Source of the DNA: Spiroplasma floricola 23-6
GTDB taxonomy: Bacteria; Bacillota_I; Bacilli_A; Mycoplasmatales; Mycoplasmataceae
Direction: 5' to 3'
DNA length: 64,000 nucleotides
Assembly (NCBI RefSeq): GCF_002813555.1
Contig: NZ_CP025057.1
Coordinates: 558,001 to 622,000, forward strand
Each line of letters begins with the position of its first letter. Position 1 is the first letter of the stretch. A model generated the notes under the pieces. It was not told the DNA's origin and did not search any database. It saw nothing but the letters and a program-made list of their open reading frames with translations. Below, one piece after another: positions 9,263 to 21,491 of this stretch. Made by a program: the position numbers and the translations under genes.

Positions 9263-11743
9263 ATGGAAAATATTTATAAAGAAAAACTAATCTTTTTGAA
9301 TTTAGATTTAAATTCAAAAGATGAAATTTTAAGATATATATGTAATAAAGCAAAAGAATTTGAATATGTATCAGATTCACAATCTTTATTAGAGTCTTTT
9401 TATCAAAGAGAGAAGGAAGGAACTACTGGATTTGAAGATGGATTTGCTATACCTCATGCAAAAATAAAAGGTATTAATCAAGCTTTTATAATTTGTGTAA
9501 GAACAGTTAATGGTGTTGAATGAGAATCATTGGATGGAAAACCAACACAGGTAATTATTGCTTTAATTATTCCTGAAAATGCTTCAGTTGAACATTTAGA
9601 AATTTTAAGTGCAACTGCTAAAAAATTGATGAGTTCAGAGTTAAGAGAAAAACTAAAAACTGTTGAAACTTCAAAAGAATTTGCAAAAGCTTTAAAAGTT
9701 GAGATTAAAAAACCAATAGCAACAAAAGAAACTTTAGCAATAAATGGTTATAAAGGAAAAAATATTGTTGCTATCACAGCTTGTGTTGTTGGTGTTGCTC
9801 ACACTTATATGGCAGAAGATAAACTTATCAATGAACTTTCTAAAATTGGAGCAAATATAAGAGTTGAAACTCAAGGAAGTAAAGGAGTTGGAACTGAACT
9901 AACTGAAAAAGAAATTGCCAATGCAGATGTTGTTATTATTGCAGCAGATACAAAAGTAAATTTGCAAAGATTTAATGGTAAGCTAGTTTATTCAACTCAC
10001 GTTGCAAGAGCAATTAAAGAACCTTTAAAAGTTTTAGAAGATGCTTTTGCAAAAGGTACAATTCAATCAAATGTTGAATTTAAAAATGACAAATCAATGA
10101 ATAAGCAAAAAGAAGGTGTCTTACAACATATTTTTGCAGGTATTTCTTATATGATTCCTGTAATAATTGGAGGGGGAATTTGTCTTGCATTTTCTATAGG
10201 TCTAGCAAAAGCAATTTGAGGACCAGAAGCAAGAACTTCAGGACCATTAGATATAAATGGAAAACCTTTATATCCTTGGAATCCTTTAGCAGTAATGGAC
10301 AAAATTGGAGGAGCTGCATTTACTCTAATGATTCCAATACTAGCAGGTTTCATTGCTAATTCTATTGCTGGTCGAGCAGCAATAGCTCCAGCAATGTTGG
10401 GAGCATTTATTGGAAATAATGCAACTTACTTTATGCCATTGCCTGGAATGCCCAATATTCAAACTCCAACAGGATTTGTTGGAGCAATCTTATCAGGTTT
10501 ATTGGTTGGCTATTATGTTAGATGAGTTAATACTTGAAAGGTACACAAATCTTTAAAAGCAGCAATGCCAATATTTTTTATACCTTTAACAGCAGGAATA
10601 GGAATTTCAGTATTGTTTATCTATTTAATTGGAGGACCAATTGGATATGTAATGCAACAATTATCTAATGTTATTAAAGGGGGATATGAAAATCCTAACT
10701 TTGGAGTTGGTTTAGGTATTGCTTTAGGAATATTAATTGGTGCAATGGCATCATTTGATATGGGAGGACCAATTAACAAAATTGCTTTTGTAACTTGTAC
10801 AATGTTAATTGATTCAGGTATTTACTATCCAATGGGAACAATGGCAGCAGCAATTCCTGTTGCACCATTAGGAATGGGATTAAGTACAATCTTATTTAAA
10901 CGTTTCTTTAATAAAGAAGAAAAAGGATTAGGAATAGCTGCTATGATTATGGGAACTATTGGTATATCAGAGGGTGCAATTCCATTTGCAATTCGTGATC
11001 CAAAAAGAGCAATTGCTGCAAATATTGCTGGGGGAGTTGTTGCAGGAGCAATTGCAGGAGCATTTAAAATTCAAGACTTGGCAGGTCATGGAGGACCAAT
11101 TGTTGCAATTTTAGGAGCAGTTCCATATGGATGACAAACTGCAGTATTCTTTTTAGCAGTTACATCTGGTGTTGCAGTTACAACTTCACTTTATGGACTA
11201 ATGTTAATTTCAAGTAAAGGAACAATAGGTTCTTTAAAAGAAACACATGCAAATCATATTGAAAAACTTATTGAAGAGAAAAGTTCTCAAAAAAGAGATA
11301 TCAATGATCAAATTAGAGTTTTAAGATCAACTATTAAAGTGTCAAAAAGTGAACAAGAAAAAAATGAAACACTTGTTAAAATTGAGAAATTAAAAAGTCA
11401 AAAAACTGATATATCAAAAAATACAAAAGAAAAAATTATAAAAGCAATTGAAATATTTGATCAACTTAAAAAATTTGAAAAAGATTATGTAAATCAAAAT
11501 AAAGAACATACTAAAAACTTTATTAGAGCACAAAAAGAGCAAAAAATGATTTCTTTGAAAAATAAATTTATGAGTAAATCAAAAGAGTTAACTACTCTAG
11601 ATCATTATGATAAAAAAATATATTTAGAGAGTTATTCAAAATCTGTTGAAGAAATTAAAGAAAATTATCAAGAGTCAATATTAAATTATCAAATTAAACT
11701 AAGAAAAAAGTTTACAAATGAATATAATGAAAAAGTGAAATAA
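9263..11743 (+). CDS. fruA: PTS fructose-specific EIIABC component with C-terminal coiled-coil extension
   Basis: 826 residues. EIIA (1-150): phosphorylated His65 in GFAIPHAK. EIIB (~165-265): phospho-Cys174 in ITACVVGVAHTYMA. EIIC (~290-655): some nine membrane segments with IIGGGICLAFSIG, GFIANSIAGR and GGPINKIAF. Residues ~660-826 form a long charged coiled coil not usual in FruA. The enzyme imports and phosphorylates fructose or, given manA next door, mannose. No 1-phosphofructokinase gene (fruK) is adjacent, so the product cannot be settled here. GAAAGGAAACAG provides the ribosome site. TGA-Trp codons occur throughout. Confidence 0.92.
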
Positions 11744-11755
11744 ATAAAATTTATT

Positions 11756-11783
11756 AAGCCAAATAATTGAATTTGGTTTTTTT
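11756..11783 (+). terminator. Intrinsic terminator
   Basis: CCAAAT / ATTTGG stem, 6-nt loop, 7 T, 12 bases after the fruA stop. Confidence 0.75.
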
Positions 11784-11951
11784 AATTTTAATATAAAAAT
11801 TTAATTCTACTTTAGTAAAAGAAGAAAGTAAATTACTTTTTAACAATAAAAAATATATTAAAGTCAAACTAATTTTTAAAAGATACTCTCTCTACTGTTA
11901 AAATTTTATTGAAAGTTTTTTTGCTAATTAAAAAAACAAAAGAGGAAGAAA

Positions 11952-12776
11952 ATGGATGAATTAAAAATATACAATACTCTTAGAGAAATTGCGTTTAAAA
12001 ATAATGTTGATATCAATTCTCACATTGCAAATTGAATTTTAAAAAATACTGAAAAAATAAAAAATATTAATTTAGAAACTATTGCAAAAAAAACAAATAC
12101 ATCTAAACCATCAATTATTAGATTTTGTAATAAACTAGGTCTTTCAGGATATAGTGAATTAAAATATCAATTATCTAAATTTAAAAAAAGTAGTTTGAGT
12201 TTGAATGAACAATTTAATTTTCAAAAAGAGTTAATTAAAGAAAATAATCATTATTTAAAGTATTTAGAAATAAAAAATAATTCTTCTAATTTAACTCTTG
12301 AGAAATATATTTTAAAAGAAAATGAAATAAAAAAATTTTTAAAAAAATTAGAGAAAGCAAAAACTATTTATGTTTTTGGTATGAATCTTGCATATAACAT
12401 ATCAAGAAATTTTGTTCAAAGAATAAGATGATTAAATAAAACTGTTATTCAAGAAAGAGATTTGAATTCAATAGAATCATATGTAGAACAAATAGATCAA
12501 AATGATATTGTAATAATTTTAAGCTTAAGTGGAAGTAGTAAACATTTAATTGATATTGTAAAAAAACTTGAAAGTAAAACTTTTATGTTTGGAATATTAG
12601 GAGAAAAAGGTGAGATTAATAAATATTGTGACTTATTTATAGATCTTCCAAATCTTGAAGAAAATATTTGAGATTCATTTTCTATAAGAGGTCAATGCTT
12701 AATTCAAATTTTAGACTATTTATATTTAGATTTTACAAATTATTTATTAGTAAAAGTACAAAGTGATTTACTTTAG
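11952..12776 (+). CDS. RpiR-family transcriptional regulator (HTH + SIS)
   Basis: 274 residues. Residues ~1-77 form the RpiR helix-turn-helix (LETIAKKTNTSKPSIIRFCNKLGLSGYSELKYQL). Residues ~120-260 form a SIS sugar-phosphate-binding domain: TIYVFGMNLAYNIS, then DIVIILSLSGSSKHLIDIV with the conserved serine-rich SLSGSS loop. Regulators of this family sense phosphosugars. The malX-like PTS gene starts 70 bases downstream, so it most likely controls the malX-malY-ridA cluster. The ATG at 11952 is preceded by AGAGGAAG. Confidence 0.9.
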
Positions 12777-12846
12777 TACACGATAGGCTCATAGTAACAT
12801 AACGACTTTTAAATTTAAGTAATATATTTTTGAAAGGAGAGTTATT

Positions 12847-14502
12847 ATGAAACATATTTTTTCAAAAAAGAGGGATGAAAAAAAAGAGAATGAAAAAGAA
12901 AGTAAAAAATTAAAAACTAAAAAGTCAAAAAATAGTTTGCTTAGCAAGTTTCAAAAATTGGGAAGAACATTTATGTTACCAATTGCTGTTATGGCATTTT
13001 GTGGTATTTTTTTAGGAATTGGCGCTTCTTTAACATCAGAAGCTACATTGACACAAATGCCTTGATTAAAAACAAGAGGGTTATTTGACTTTTTTGTATT
13101 TTTAAAATTAATAGGAAATATTGGTTTTACATTTTTACCTTTTATGTTTGCCATGGCAATACCATTAGGTTTAGCATCTGACAATCAAGGTGTTGCTGCA
13201 CTAAGTGGTTTTTTAGGTTATGCAACAATGTTATTTAGTATAAATTTTACAATCAACATTTTTCCTTCAAGTTGATTACAAGAAGGAACTTTTATTGGAA
13301 GAACTACAAAAGAAATATTGGGTATTCAAACAATGGATATTGGTGTTTTAGGAGCTATTTTTGTAGGTCTTATAATATATAAATTACATGAAAAATTTCA
13401 ATACATAAATTTACCAAATGCAATTTCATTTTGAGGGGGAACTAGATTTGTTCCTATAATATCAATACTTTTATTTTCAGTTTTAGCACTTCCAGCAACT
13501 TTCTTTTGACCAGCAATTGCACAATTGCTAGCATGAGTTGGATTGGTAGTTCAAAAGATAGGAGTGTTTGGTCCATTTCTATATAGGTTTACTGAAAGTT
13601 TAGTAAGACCTACAGGAATTCACCATGTTATAAATTCAATTATTAGATATACTGAAGCTGGTGGATCATGACAAAATCCTGTTAATAATGAAATAGTTTA
13701 TGGAGCATTAAATATTTTTTATGAACAGTTAAAATATAATCAACCTATTTCAGCTGAAGCTACAAGATTTTTAAGTCAAGGGTATATGCCAACTGTAATG
13801 TTTGGTTTGCCAATGGCAGGATTAGCAATTTACTTACTTGCACAAAAAGAACAAAAGCCAATGGTTAAATCAATTATTGTACCTGGAATAGTTGCAAGCG
13901 TTGTTGGGGGAATAACCGAACCAATTGAATTCTTATTCTTATTTGTAGCACCAATGCTTTATTTAATTCATTGTTTTTTTATAGGTATGGCATATTTATT
14001 TGTCGCGTTACTCCAAGTTAAAATAGGAAATACGGATGGCAATATAATTGACTTTATTGTCTTTGGTGTAATTCAAGGTTTAAATACAAAGTGATACTAC
14101 ATATTAGTTATTGGATCAATTTGAGGATTTCTATATTTTAATTTATTTTACTTCTACATAAAATTAAGAAATGTACAAATAATTGGAAGAACAGAACTTA
14201 CACCAGAAGAAAAAGAAAGTATTGTTCAAAAAGTTGATAAAAACAAAGTTAATGATTTTGATAAAGTAGCTGAAAAATATTTACACCTGTTAGGTGGAAA
14301 AGAAAATATTGAGAGCTTAAACAATTGTTATACTAGATTAAGAATTACTTTAAAAGAAACTAAACAGATTCAACAAGAAGATGTAAAAAAACTTGGAGCA
14401 ATAGCTATTAAATATATTGATGAGTTAAATATTCAAATAATTATTGGACCAAGAGTTGAGAAATTAAAAAATGAAATAGCGAAATTAATGAAAAGTGGGT
14501 AG
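12847..14502 (+). CDS. malX: PTS glucose/maltose-type EIICB component (MalX-like)
   Basis: 551 residues, order IIC then IIB. A lysine-rich cytoplasmic N-terminus (~30 residues) precedes about ten membrane segments. IIC markers are RPTGIHHVINSIIRYTEAGG and GGITEPIEFLF. The IIB domain is at ~470-551 with phospho-Cys494 in SLNNCYTRLR. There is no EIIA domain, so it depends on a glucose-type EIIA elsewhere. AAAGGAGAG is a strong ribosome site. The neighbours (rpiR before, malY 3 bases after the stop) copy the malX-malY pairing known from enteric bacteria. The sugar is probably glucose or maltose, not determinable here. Confidence 0.87.
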
Positions 14503-14505
14503 CTT

Positions 14506-15684
14506 ATGAATAATTTTAATAAAATTATAAATAGAAAAAAGAATAAGGAAAGAAAATGATCAAGTGAATATTTAGAAAATAATTATTCAATTGATTTTTC
14601 TAAAAAAATTTATAACTTATCAATAGCAGATTTGGATTTTGAAACACCAAAATCTATTGTAAAAGCAATTTTTAAAAGAGCTAAAAGAAAAACTTATAGT
14701 TACACATATCAAGAAGAAAGTTCAATACTTTCAATAATTAATTGATACAATAAGGTTCACAATATTTTTTTAAAAAAAGAACTTATTAAACTAGTGCATG
14801 GTACAGTTAATGCAATGTTTGAAACAGTTAAGTGTTTTACAAATATAAATGATGCAGTACTTATTCAATCTCCAATATATCAACCTTTTGAAAGATCAAT
14901 TATAAAAACTAAAAGAAAAGTTATTTATAATCGTTTAGTTTATAAGAATAATAATTATTTTGTAAACTTTGAAGAGTTTGAAAAACAAATTAAAGAAAAT
15001 GAAATAAAACTATTTTTATGATGTAATCCTCACAATCCTGGTGGGAGAGTTTGAAATAATGAAGAGATAGAAAAGATTATAGAAATTTGTAATAAGTATA
15101 AGATTCTAATTTTTTCAGATGAAGTTCATGGGGATTTAACTTTAGAAAAAGAACACAACTCAATATTAAAATATAGAAATCAAATTAATAACTTTATAGT
15201 TTGCAATTCACCAAATAAAGCATTTAACTTGGGAGGATTAAAAGGATCTTACATGATTTGTTCAAATAATGAAATTATGAAAAAAATATTAACTCAATAT
15301 GAAAATGATTCTTTAACTTCTTCAAATGTTTTTTTTCAACCAGCTTTAATTGCAGCTTATTCAAATGAGTATAGTTTTAAGTGATTGTTAAAATTAAAAA
15401 AATACATTTTATCTAATTATTTATTTTTCAAAAATGAACTTAAAAATTTTGATAATGTTAAAATAATGGAAATGGATGCATCATATTTGCTATGAATAAA
15501 CTTAAAAACGCAAACAAATTGAGATGAAATTAAAACTATATTTTTAAAGAAAAATATGATTTTAAATTTTTATAATGAATTTGCAGATTGTGAGCAAGGC
15601 TGATTAAGAATTAACATAGCTATAAGCAAAAAACAATTAAAAGAAGTTACTAAAAAGTTTAAAGAAATTATTAAAAATTTATAG
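14506..15684 (+). CDS. malY: PLP-dependent aminotransferase / cystathionine beta-lyase, MalY/PatB family
   Basis: 392 residues, the standard MalY/PatB length. NLSIADLDFETPKSI is the N-terminal substrate loop, LVHGTVNAMFETVKCFT the first PLP contact, LFLWCNPHNPGGRVW the NPHNPxG motif, ILIFSDEVHGDL the aspartate that holds the pyridine ring, and NSPNKAFNLGGLKGSYM carries the Schiff-base lysine. The C-terminal ADCEQGWLRINIA holds the substrate-carboxylate Arg. MalY cleaves cystathionine/cysteine C-S bonds to pyruvate, ammonia and thiol via 2-aminoacrylate. Coupled to malX (3-base gap) and followed 16 bases on by ridA. Confidence 0.9.
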
Positions 15685-15700
15685 AAGGGAAGAATAATTT

Positions 15701-16075
15701 ATGAAAGTAATAAATACATTAAAAGCACCAAAAGCAATAGGACCATATAGTCAAGCAATATTAACAGATGATAATTTTCTTTATTTATCTGGTCAATTAG
15801 GTTTAAATTCTGAAACTATGCAATTAGAAGAGGGAATTGAACTTCAAACTAAAATAGCATTAGATAATATTAATGAAATTTTAACTGAAGCTGATTTTAT
15901 AAAAAATAATGTAATTAAGGTATTAATCTTTTTAAAAGACATAAATAATTTTGCAAAAGTTAATGAAATATATGAAAACTTCTTTAAAGATCATAAACCT
16001 GCTAGAAGTGCTATTGAAGTATCAAATCTACCTAAAAATGGTTTAATTGAAATAGAAGTAATTGCAAAAAAATAG
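15701..16075 (+). CDS. ridA: RidA/YjgF/YER057c reactive-imine deaminase
   Basis: 124 residues, full length for RidA. Visible family motifs: KAPKAIGPYSQAI at the N-terminus, FLYLSGQLGLN, and the C-terminal RSAIEVSNLPKNGLIEIEVIAKK holding the active-site Arg and Glu. RidA trimers hydrolyse 2-aminoacrylate and related imines released by PLP enzymes. Its position right after malY, a beta-lyase that makes this intermediate, gives a concrete reason for the pairing. AGAAGGGAAG lies upstream; the gene ends the rpiR-malX-malY-ridA cluster. Confidence 0.95.
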   Translation: MKVINTLKAPKAIGPYSQAILTDDNFLYLSGQLGLNSETMQLEEGIELQTKIALDNINEILTEADFIKNNVIKVLIFLKDINNFAKVNEIYENFFKDHKPARSAIEVSNLPKNGLIEIEVIAKK

Positions 16076-16118
16076 ATTAAGTTTTAAAGAATAGTAAATA
16101 AAATTAAGATTTTATAAG

Positions 16119-16156
16119 AAAATAGTATTAATGAATAAATTAATGCTATTTTTTTA
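16119..16156 (+). terminator. Intrinsic terminator
   Basis: A 14-bp stem (AAAATAGTATTAAT, one G-U pair), 6-nt loop and T tail, 44 bases after ridA. Confidence 0.8.
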
Positions 16157-16338
16157 TGAAATTTTATGGATAAAAGAGCAAACAAAATAAAAACTTGTTA
16201 AAAGACTAGATTTCTTTACAAAATTATGTAAAATAAAAGTGTAGTTTTAAAAAGAATATTATTCAAAAATAATGAAAAAATTGAATAGATTACTTGTAAT
16301 TTTAAAAATAACAAAGATAGAACTAGGTGTATTAATAC

Positions 16339-17092
16339 ATGTTACAAATAATTAAATTAAATAATATATCAAAAAAATTTGATAACAAACAAGTTTTAAA
16401 GGATATAAATATCGAAATACAAAATAATAAAATTTATGGTCTTTTAGGTAATAATGGTGTTGGAAAAACAACCTTAGTTAAGCTAATTTTCAATGAATTG
16501 AACTATGACACTGGAGAAATAATATATTTTAAAGATAATAAGCAATCTGAAATTGATTATGGTGAATGATATTATTTTTTAAAGAGTGGGAATTTACCTC
16601 AAGAAATTAAGGTTAAAGCTTACATTGAATATATTAAAAATTTAAATAATATATCTAAAAAAAGTTTTGAAGCTAAATATAATGAAGTAATTAAATTAAT
16701 TGACGTTTCAGCATGATTAAAATTAAAAGTAGCTGATCTTTCAGCTGGACAAAAAAAGATCTTATTGCTTTTTATTTGTCTAATTTTAAAACCTAAGGTT
16801 TTATTTTTAGATGAACCAACAGCTAACGTAGATATACAAACAAAAAAAATGATGATAGAAACAATTGAAGCATTAAAAAAAACAAGGAATCATTATAGTT
16901 GTTATTACACATTTAGTAGATGAAGTAGAGCACATTTTGGATCATATATTTATTCTTGAAGAGGGAGTTATTAAAATAGATCAACCTTATAAATTAGAAG
17001 AAAATGGCAGATTAAAAGAACTATTTGAGTTACATACAAGCAAAACAATCAGTAAAAAAACAGAAATGGAAAATTATTTAAATGAAAAATAA
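16339..17092 (+). pseudogene. ABC transporter ATP-binding protein, frameshifted in an A8 run
   Basis: The first ~180 codons read as a normal ABC ATPase: Walker A GNNGVGKTT (37-45), signature LSAGQ, Walker B VLFLDEPTANVD. At 16876-16883 a run of eight A shifts the frame: the 0-frame turns into nonsense (TRNHYSCYY) and stops near 16970, while removing one A gives QGIIIVVITHLVDEVEHILDH, the expected H-loop, and continues to a TAA at 17090-17092. The intact length would be ~250 residues. It precedes and overlaps its permease by 11 bases. Either the gene is broken, a fraction of product is made by slippage at A8, or the run was miscounted in assembly. Confidence 0.75.
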
Positions 17093-18614
17093 TAAATCAA
17101 TAAATTTATTTAAAACGGTTTTACTAAATCAAATTAAAAATCGAAAGCTAATAATTTTAACATTAGTTTCCTTTTTTCTTTTAATACTTATAGATTCAAT
17201 TTCAATTTACTTGGTTTTAGCATTTAATGATTATTCTCAACTTATACTAATTAATAAATTAATTATTGCTACTAGTTCTGTTTTAATTGCTTTGCTAGTT
17301 TTAATACATTGTTCACATCTTTTTATTTTACAAAAAAATGAAGGTTTATGAAAAATAGATTTAAACTTTGGTTACTCAGAAAAAAGTATTTTTCTATCAA
17401 GAATTTTATTATCATATTTTTTAATTTTAGTTTTAATTATTTCAAAGTTATTAATAAATTTAATTATTTATCTTTCAATTAATAAATACGATAGTTTATG
17501 AGCATATCAATTTTTTATAACTCCATTTGGATGATATAGTATATTTGCTTTTTTCATTCCAATTGTAGTTTTAGTATTCAGTGTTTTAATAAAATCAAGT
17601 ATTTCAATGGTTGCTTCTACTTCATTTACAATATTTATCTTATTATTGCCACTGCTTACTATATTTTTTTCAGTTTTAACATCAACAACTGATTTTAATA
17701 AAAATCAAGCATTTAGTGATGCTTTAAAAAATCAAATTTTTTATAATATTAAAAAACAAATTGACAGAGATGATTTAAGTACAACTATTTATAATGAAAA
17801 TTACACAAAAAGATATATAGAAAGTAACGGTCAAATAGAAGCTTTTATTATGTCAGGTTATGATGAAAAACAAATTAATTCTGATAAAGAATATTGAAAA
17901 TTTATAAATGCTGTTGAATCACAAATAGATGCTAATCAACGTGATTTGCTTTCTTGAAATCAAATTCAAGAATGATCAAATAAAACTGTTTTGATTAAAG
18001 AAACTCCAGGTAAAATATTTGATAAAATAAATTTCAATTTTGATAGTAAATATGGAAATATATTGAATGCATATAAACAATTTATTTTAAATTGAAATAT
18101 TTGAAGAAATATAAATGAAGAAAATCCAAAATCAGGTATTTTATTAAATCCAATAAACAAATATAAAATTGAAGCTAAAACAACAGCAACAAAATTTATG
18201 TTTAGAAAATCTTTTGAATCAATGTTATTTAATGTTTATGAAGTTATGCAAGTTGCTTTAGAAACAAACAGTAGAAATGGTATTGCTATTGCTAATCCAA
18301 TAGTTACACTTCAACAAAAACAAAAATCTTATTTAATTTCAAATTTATTAAACCCAATAAGTCATTTTAATTTAATGTTTAATTCAATTAATTATCAAAA
18401 AAATAATACATTTTTAGATTATTATAATTATCACTCAATATTCTATGCTAAAACATATAATTCAAAAGTAGTTGGTAAAAAAGGGGAATTATATTTAGTT
18501 AACAAAATAAAACCATTATTAGATGTTTTATTTATATATTTATTTTATTTTGCAATAGGTTCTTTAATAATAGTATTAATGTATAAAAAATGAAAGCGAT
18601 CATTAAAAAAATAA
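17082..18614 (+). CDS. ABC transporter permease with large extracytoplasmic domain
   Basis: 510 residues. About six membrane segments occupy residues ~20-215; residues ~220-475 are hydrophilic and probably face outside; a single segment (VLFIYLFYFAIGSLIIVLMY) closes the protein before a short basic tail. This MacB-unlike layout with one big loop before the last helix is common among unclassified mollicute ABC permeases. It overlaps the ATPase gene by 11 bases. Its partner is frameshifted, so the transporter may be dead unless slippage or another ATPase rescues it. No function assigned beyond the class. Confidence 0.75.
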
Positions 18615-18635
18615 TAAAAGCTTACTATTCTAATT

Positions 18636-18695
18636 AAATACTTCATAAAATTCTTGAATTAAAAAATATTTCAGAATTTTATGAAGTATTTTTAT
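18636..18695 (+). terminator. Long intrinsic terminator hairpin
   Basis: A ~22-bp stem with one mismatch (AAATACTTCATAAAATTCT and its complement) followed by TTTTTATTT, shortly after the permease stop. Confidence 0.85.
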
Positions 18696-18915
18696 TTAGT
18701 ATTTCTAAATTTTTAAGATTAGTTTTGAATTAATATTTTTCAATTAAAATGGGAATTAATTAAAAAGATTAATAAATAAAATTTAAGAGTAAAAAAGAAA
18801 TTCTAAATATTATAGTTATTGGTTCAATAAGTCTATAAAATATTTTTAAGCTACTAAAAGTATTTTACTTTTACTTCACTCATAGTTCATAAAATTTAAT
18901 TAAGAGGAAGAGAAT

Positions 18916-19477
18916 ATGAAATATGAGCAAAAATGAATTTTTAGAACTATACTATAAAAAGATTAAAATTAGGTATATACTGTTTGGTATGCTAAATATT
19001 TTCATATTTATTGCTTTATTAATAATAACAATAGTTTTTTAAAAAAAATGAGATTTTAAACACTTGGGAAGTTTTAAAGTTTGCATGACTTTTTTCTTAA
19101 TAATAAACTGATTTTTTACTATTATTTTTTTTAATAGTTTTTGGATTAATAAATGCGTGAAGAATAAAGAATGGAACTGATGAAAAAAAGGAATTAGGTT
19201 ATAAATATTTTCTATCACTTTTTACTAGCGTAGAAAAAATAAAGATTATTTATCCCAAAACAAATGAAATATTATCTTTAGAAATTTTTATAAGTATAAC
19301 ATTTAACTCTTTTGCACTATATTATGACTTATTTCTTATTTAATTATTTTTATATTAATAAAAATAATCTTTATTCCTTTTGAAATGAAAATAAATAAGG
19401 AAATAAGAAATATAAAAATAGAAGAAGAAGGAATTGAAAGTAAATATATAAATAAAAAAAATTTAAAAATTAAATAA
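18916..19477 (+). pseudogene. Degraded small membrane protein gene
   Basis: A good ribosome site (AAGAGGAAGAG) precedes MSKNEFLELYYKKIKIRYI (from 18923), a membrane start that ends at a stop near 19042. Coding continues in other frames: GLINAWRIKNGTDEKKELGY then KYFLSLFTSVEKIKIIYPK, stopping near 19341, and a last piece EIRNIKIEEEGIESKYINKK ending at 19477. At least three frame changes and several stops separate the pieces. The original product was a small membrane protein with a charged tail; the family is not recognised. Confidence 0.6.
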
Positions 19478-19621
19478 TAAATTCTGAGTATTACAATTAC
19501 TTTCAAAAATAGAAATAATATAAATTATTAAATTATATTATTTAGAGAATAAATATTTTTGAAATAAATTAAAAAAATTTTCATAAAAATTTAATTTCAT
19601 AAAAATGAAAGAGGTAAAAAA

Positions 19622-20458
19622 ATGAATTTATGCTTTGATTTAGGGGGAATGTCTTTAAAAATATTGTTATATTAAAAATAATAAAATTGTTTTTAAAGAC
19701 TTTATAAAATTTCAAGGCTTTGTTACTGGAGATTATGTTTTAAATTTAATAATGAAATTAGTATAAGATAATCTTAATAAAAATATTGAAAATATCTGCA
19801 TTTCAAATTCAGGAGTTATTAATTCGGGTATTGGTGAAATAACTGGCTTGTCGGCTATTATAGATTTACATAAAATTAATTTTAAAACTAGTCTCTTTAA
19901 AAAATACAAAATTCCTGTTTTTATAGAGAATGACTCAAACTGTGCAGCTTTAGCTGAATTAAAATTAGGAAATGCAAAATATGCTAAAAACTCTGTAGTT
20001 ATTTTAATAGGTTGGAATAGGGTGTTCCTTAATAATTAATAAAAAAATTTTTAAAGGATCTTTTTTAGGCTTTGGAAAATTAGGTTGTATTTTAAACAGT
20101 TTTAAAAATGAAGAATATATAAATTGATCATATGCTGCAAGTATGAATTTTTTTAGAAAAAAATATTTTAGTTTAACAGCTAATGATATAAGTAGTAAAA
20201 AATTTATGAAAATTATTATAAAGATTTAATAGCAAAAGAAGTGATTACAGAGTAAATTACGAGTCTTGCTATTTTAATATTAAATTTGTAATTTATAATG
20301 GATCCAAAACTTATTGTTTATAGAATTATTAGAAGAAATTATATTTTTTATTTATCAAATCTGGACTGAAAAGAAACATGAAGTTAAAGAATGCTTGTTT
20401 TTTAACGATTCCCATTTATCAGGTACCAATGAATTAGGCAAATTATAGTTAGCAAAAT
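19622..20458 (+). pseudogene. ROK-family sugar kinase, degraded
   Basis: Fragments in order match ROK kinases: MNLCFDLGGMSLK (phosphate loop), frameshift near 19663, IVFKDFIKFQGFVTGDYVLN, a TAA near 19765, ISNSGVINSGIGEITGLSAI, IPVFIENDSNCAALAELKLG (substrate and catalytic Asp region), frameshift near 20013 in ILIG(T)GIGCSLIIN, GSFLGFGKLGCIL, LAILILNL, MDPKLIV, and SHLSGTNELGKL, the typical ROK C-terminus. At least two frameshifts and four stops rule out a working glucokinase or N-acetylmannosamine-kinase-like enzyme. The gene died recently enough for the whole length to remain legible. Confidence 0.8.
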
Positions 20459-20913
<455 letters not shown>

Positions 20914-21311
20914 ATGAAAAGCAAGATGAATAATTTTTTTCACTTATTAACAGCTTCAATTTTTATTATAAGTTTAAGTATTATAACATCTTTTCAAAAA
21001 AAGAGTTAGAAATAACTATTTAGTAGTAAATGACTTTGAGTCGAAAAAAATTAAACATTTAATTTATAAGAAGGCGGAAGAAAACTTTAATGAATACCAT
21101 TCAAATTTTACTTACTAATTTAATTCAAGTAACCTCAACAAAAAAATTTAATAAATTTTTAAATAAACAAATGTTAATCAAAAAAATCTGTGAGGAAGAA
21201 ATTTGATCAGATAATAACAAAACTAATTTTATTAGTAATCTTAAGCAAATTTTTAGGGATAATAAAGTTCAAAAAAAAATAAATAATATTTTGGAAATGA
21301 ATGAGAAATAA
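20914..21311 (+). pseudogene. Degraded lipoprotein gene (lost lipobox, two frameshifts)
   Basis: The start MKSKMNNFFHLLTASIFII... looks like a lipoprotein signal, but where intact lipoproteins of this window have S-C the sequence reads TSFQKK, so the lipidated Cys is gone. The frame then stops near 21009; the next frame gives LVVNDFESKKIKHLIYKKAE up to a stop near 21117; a third frame gives TSTKKFNKFLNKQMLIKKIC and ends at 21311. The helical, Lys/Glu-rich content and KKAEENFNEYH resemble the N-terminal region of the lipoproteins at 24177 and 46114. Broken coding-like text continues to about 21490 with no clear end. Confidence 0.6.
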
Positions 21312-21491
21312 TATTATGAGAAATTTAAATTTTTTAAAGGGAATGAAAAATAAATATAGAGAAGAAAAAAATATTTATTTTCTTTTTAAAAAAATATTTT
21401 CAATTAAAAATTATTTAAAAGTAAATATAAATTTATTTTTAATATTAAAATATAGCAATACAATTAGTTTGGAACAATACTACATAAACTG

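Noticed and set aside
16870-16980. Programmed frameshift in the ABC ATPase
   Set aside because: No typical heptamer or stimulatory structure was identified, and ABC ATPases are not known to use one; a frameshift mutation or reversible slippage is more likely.
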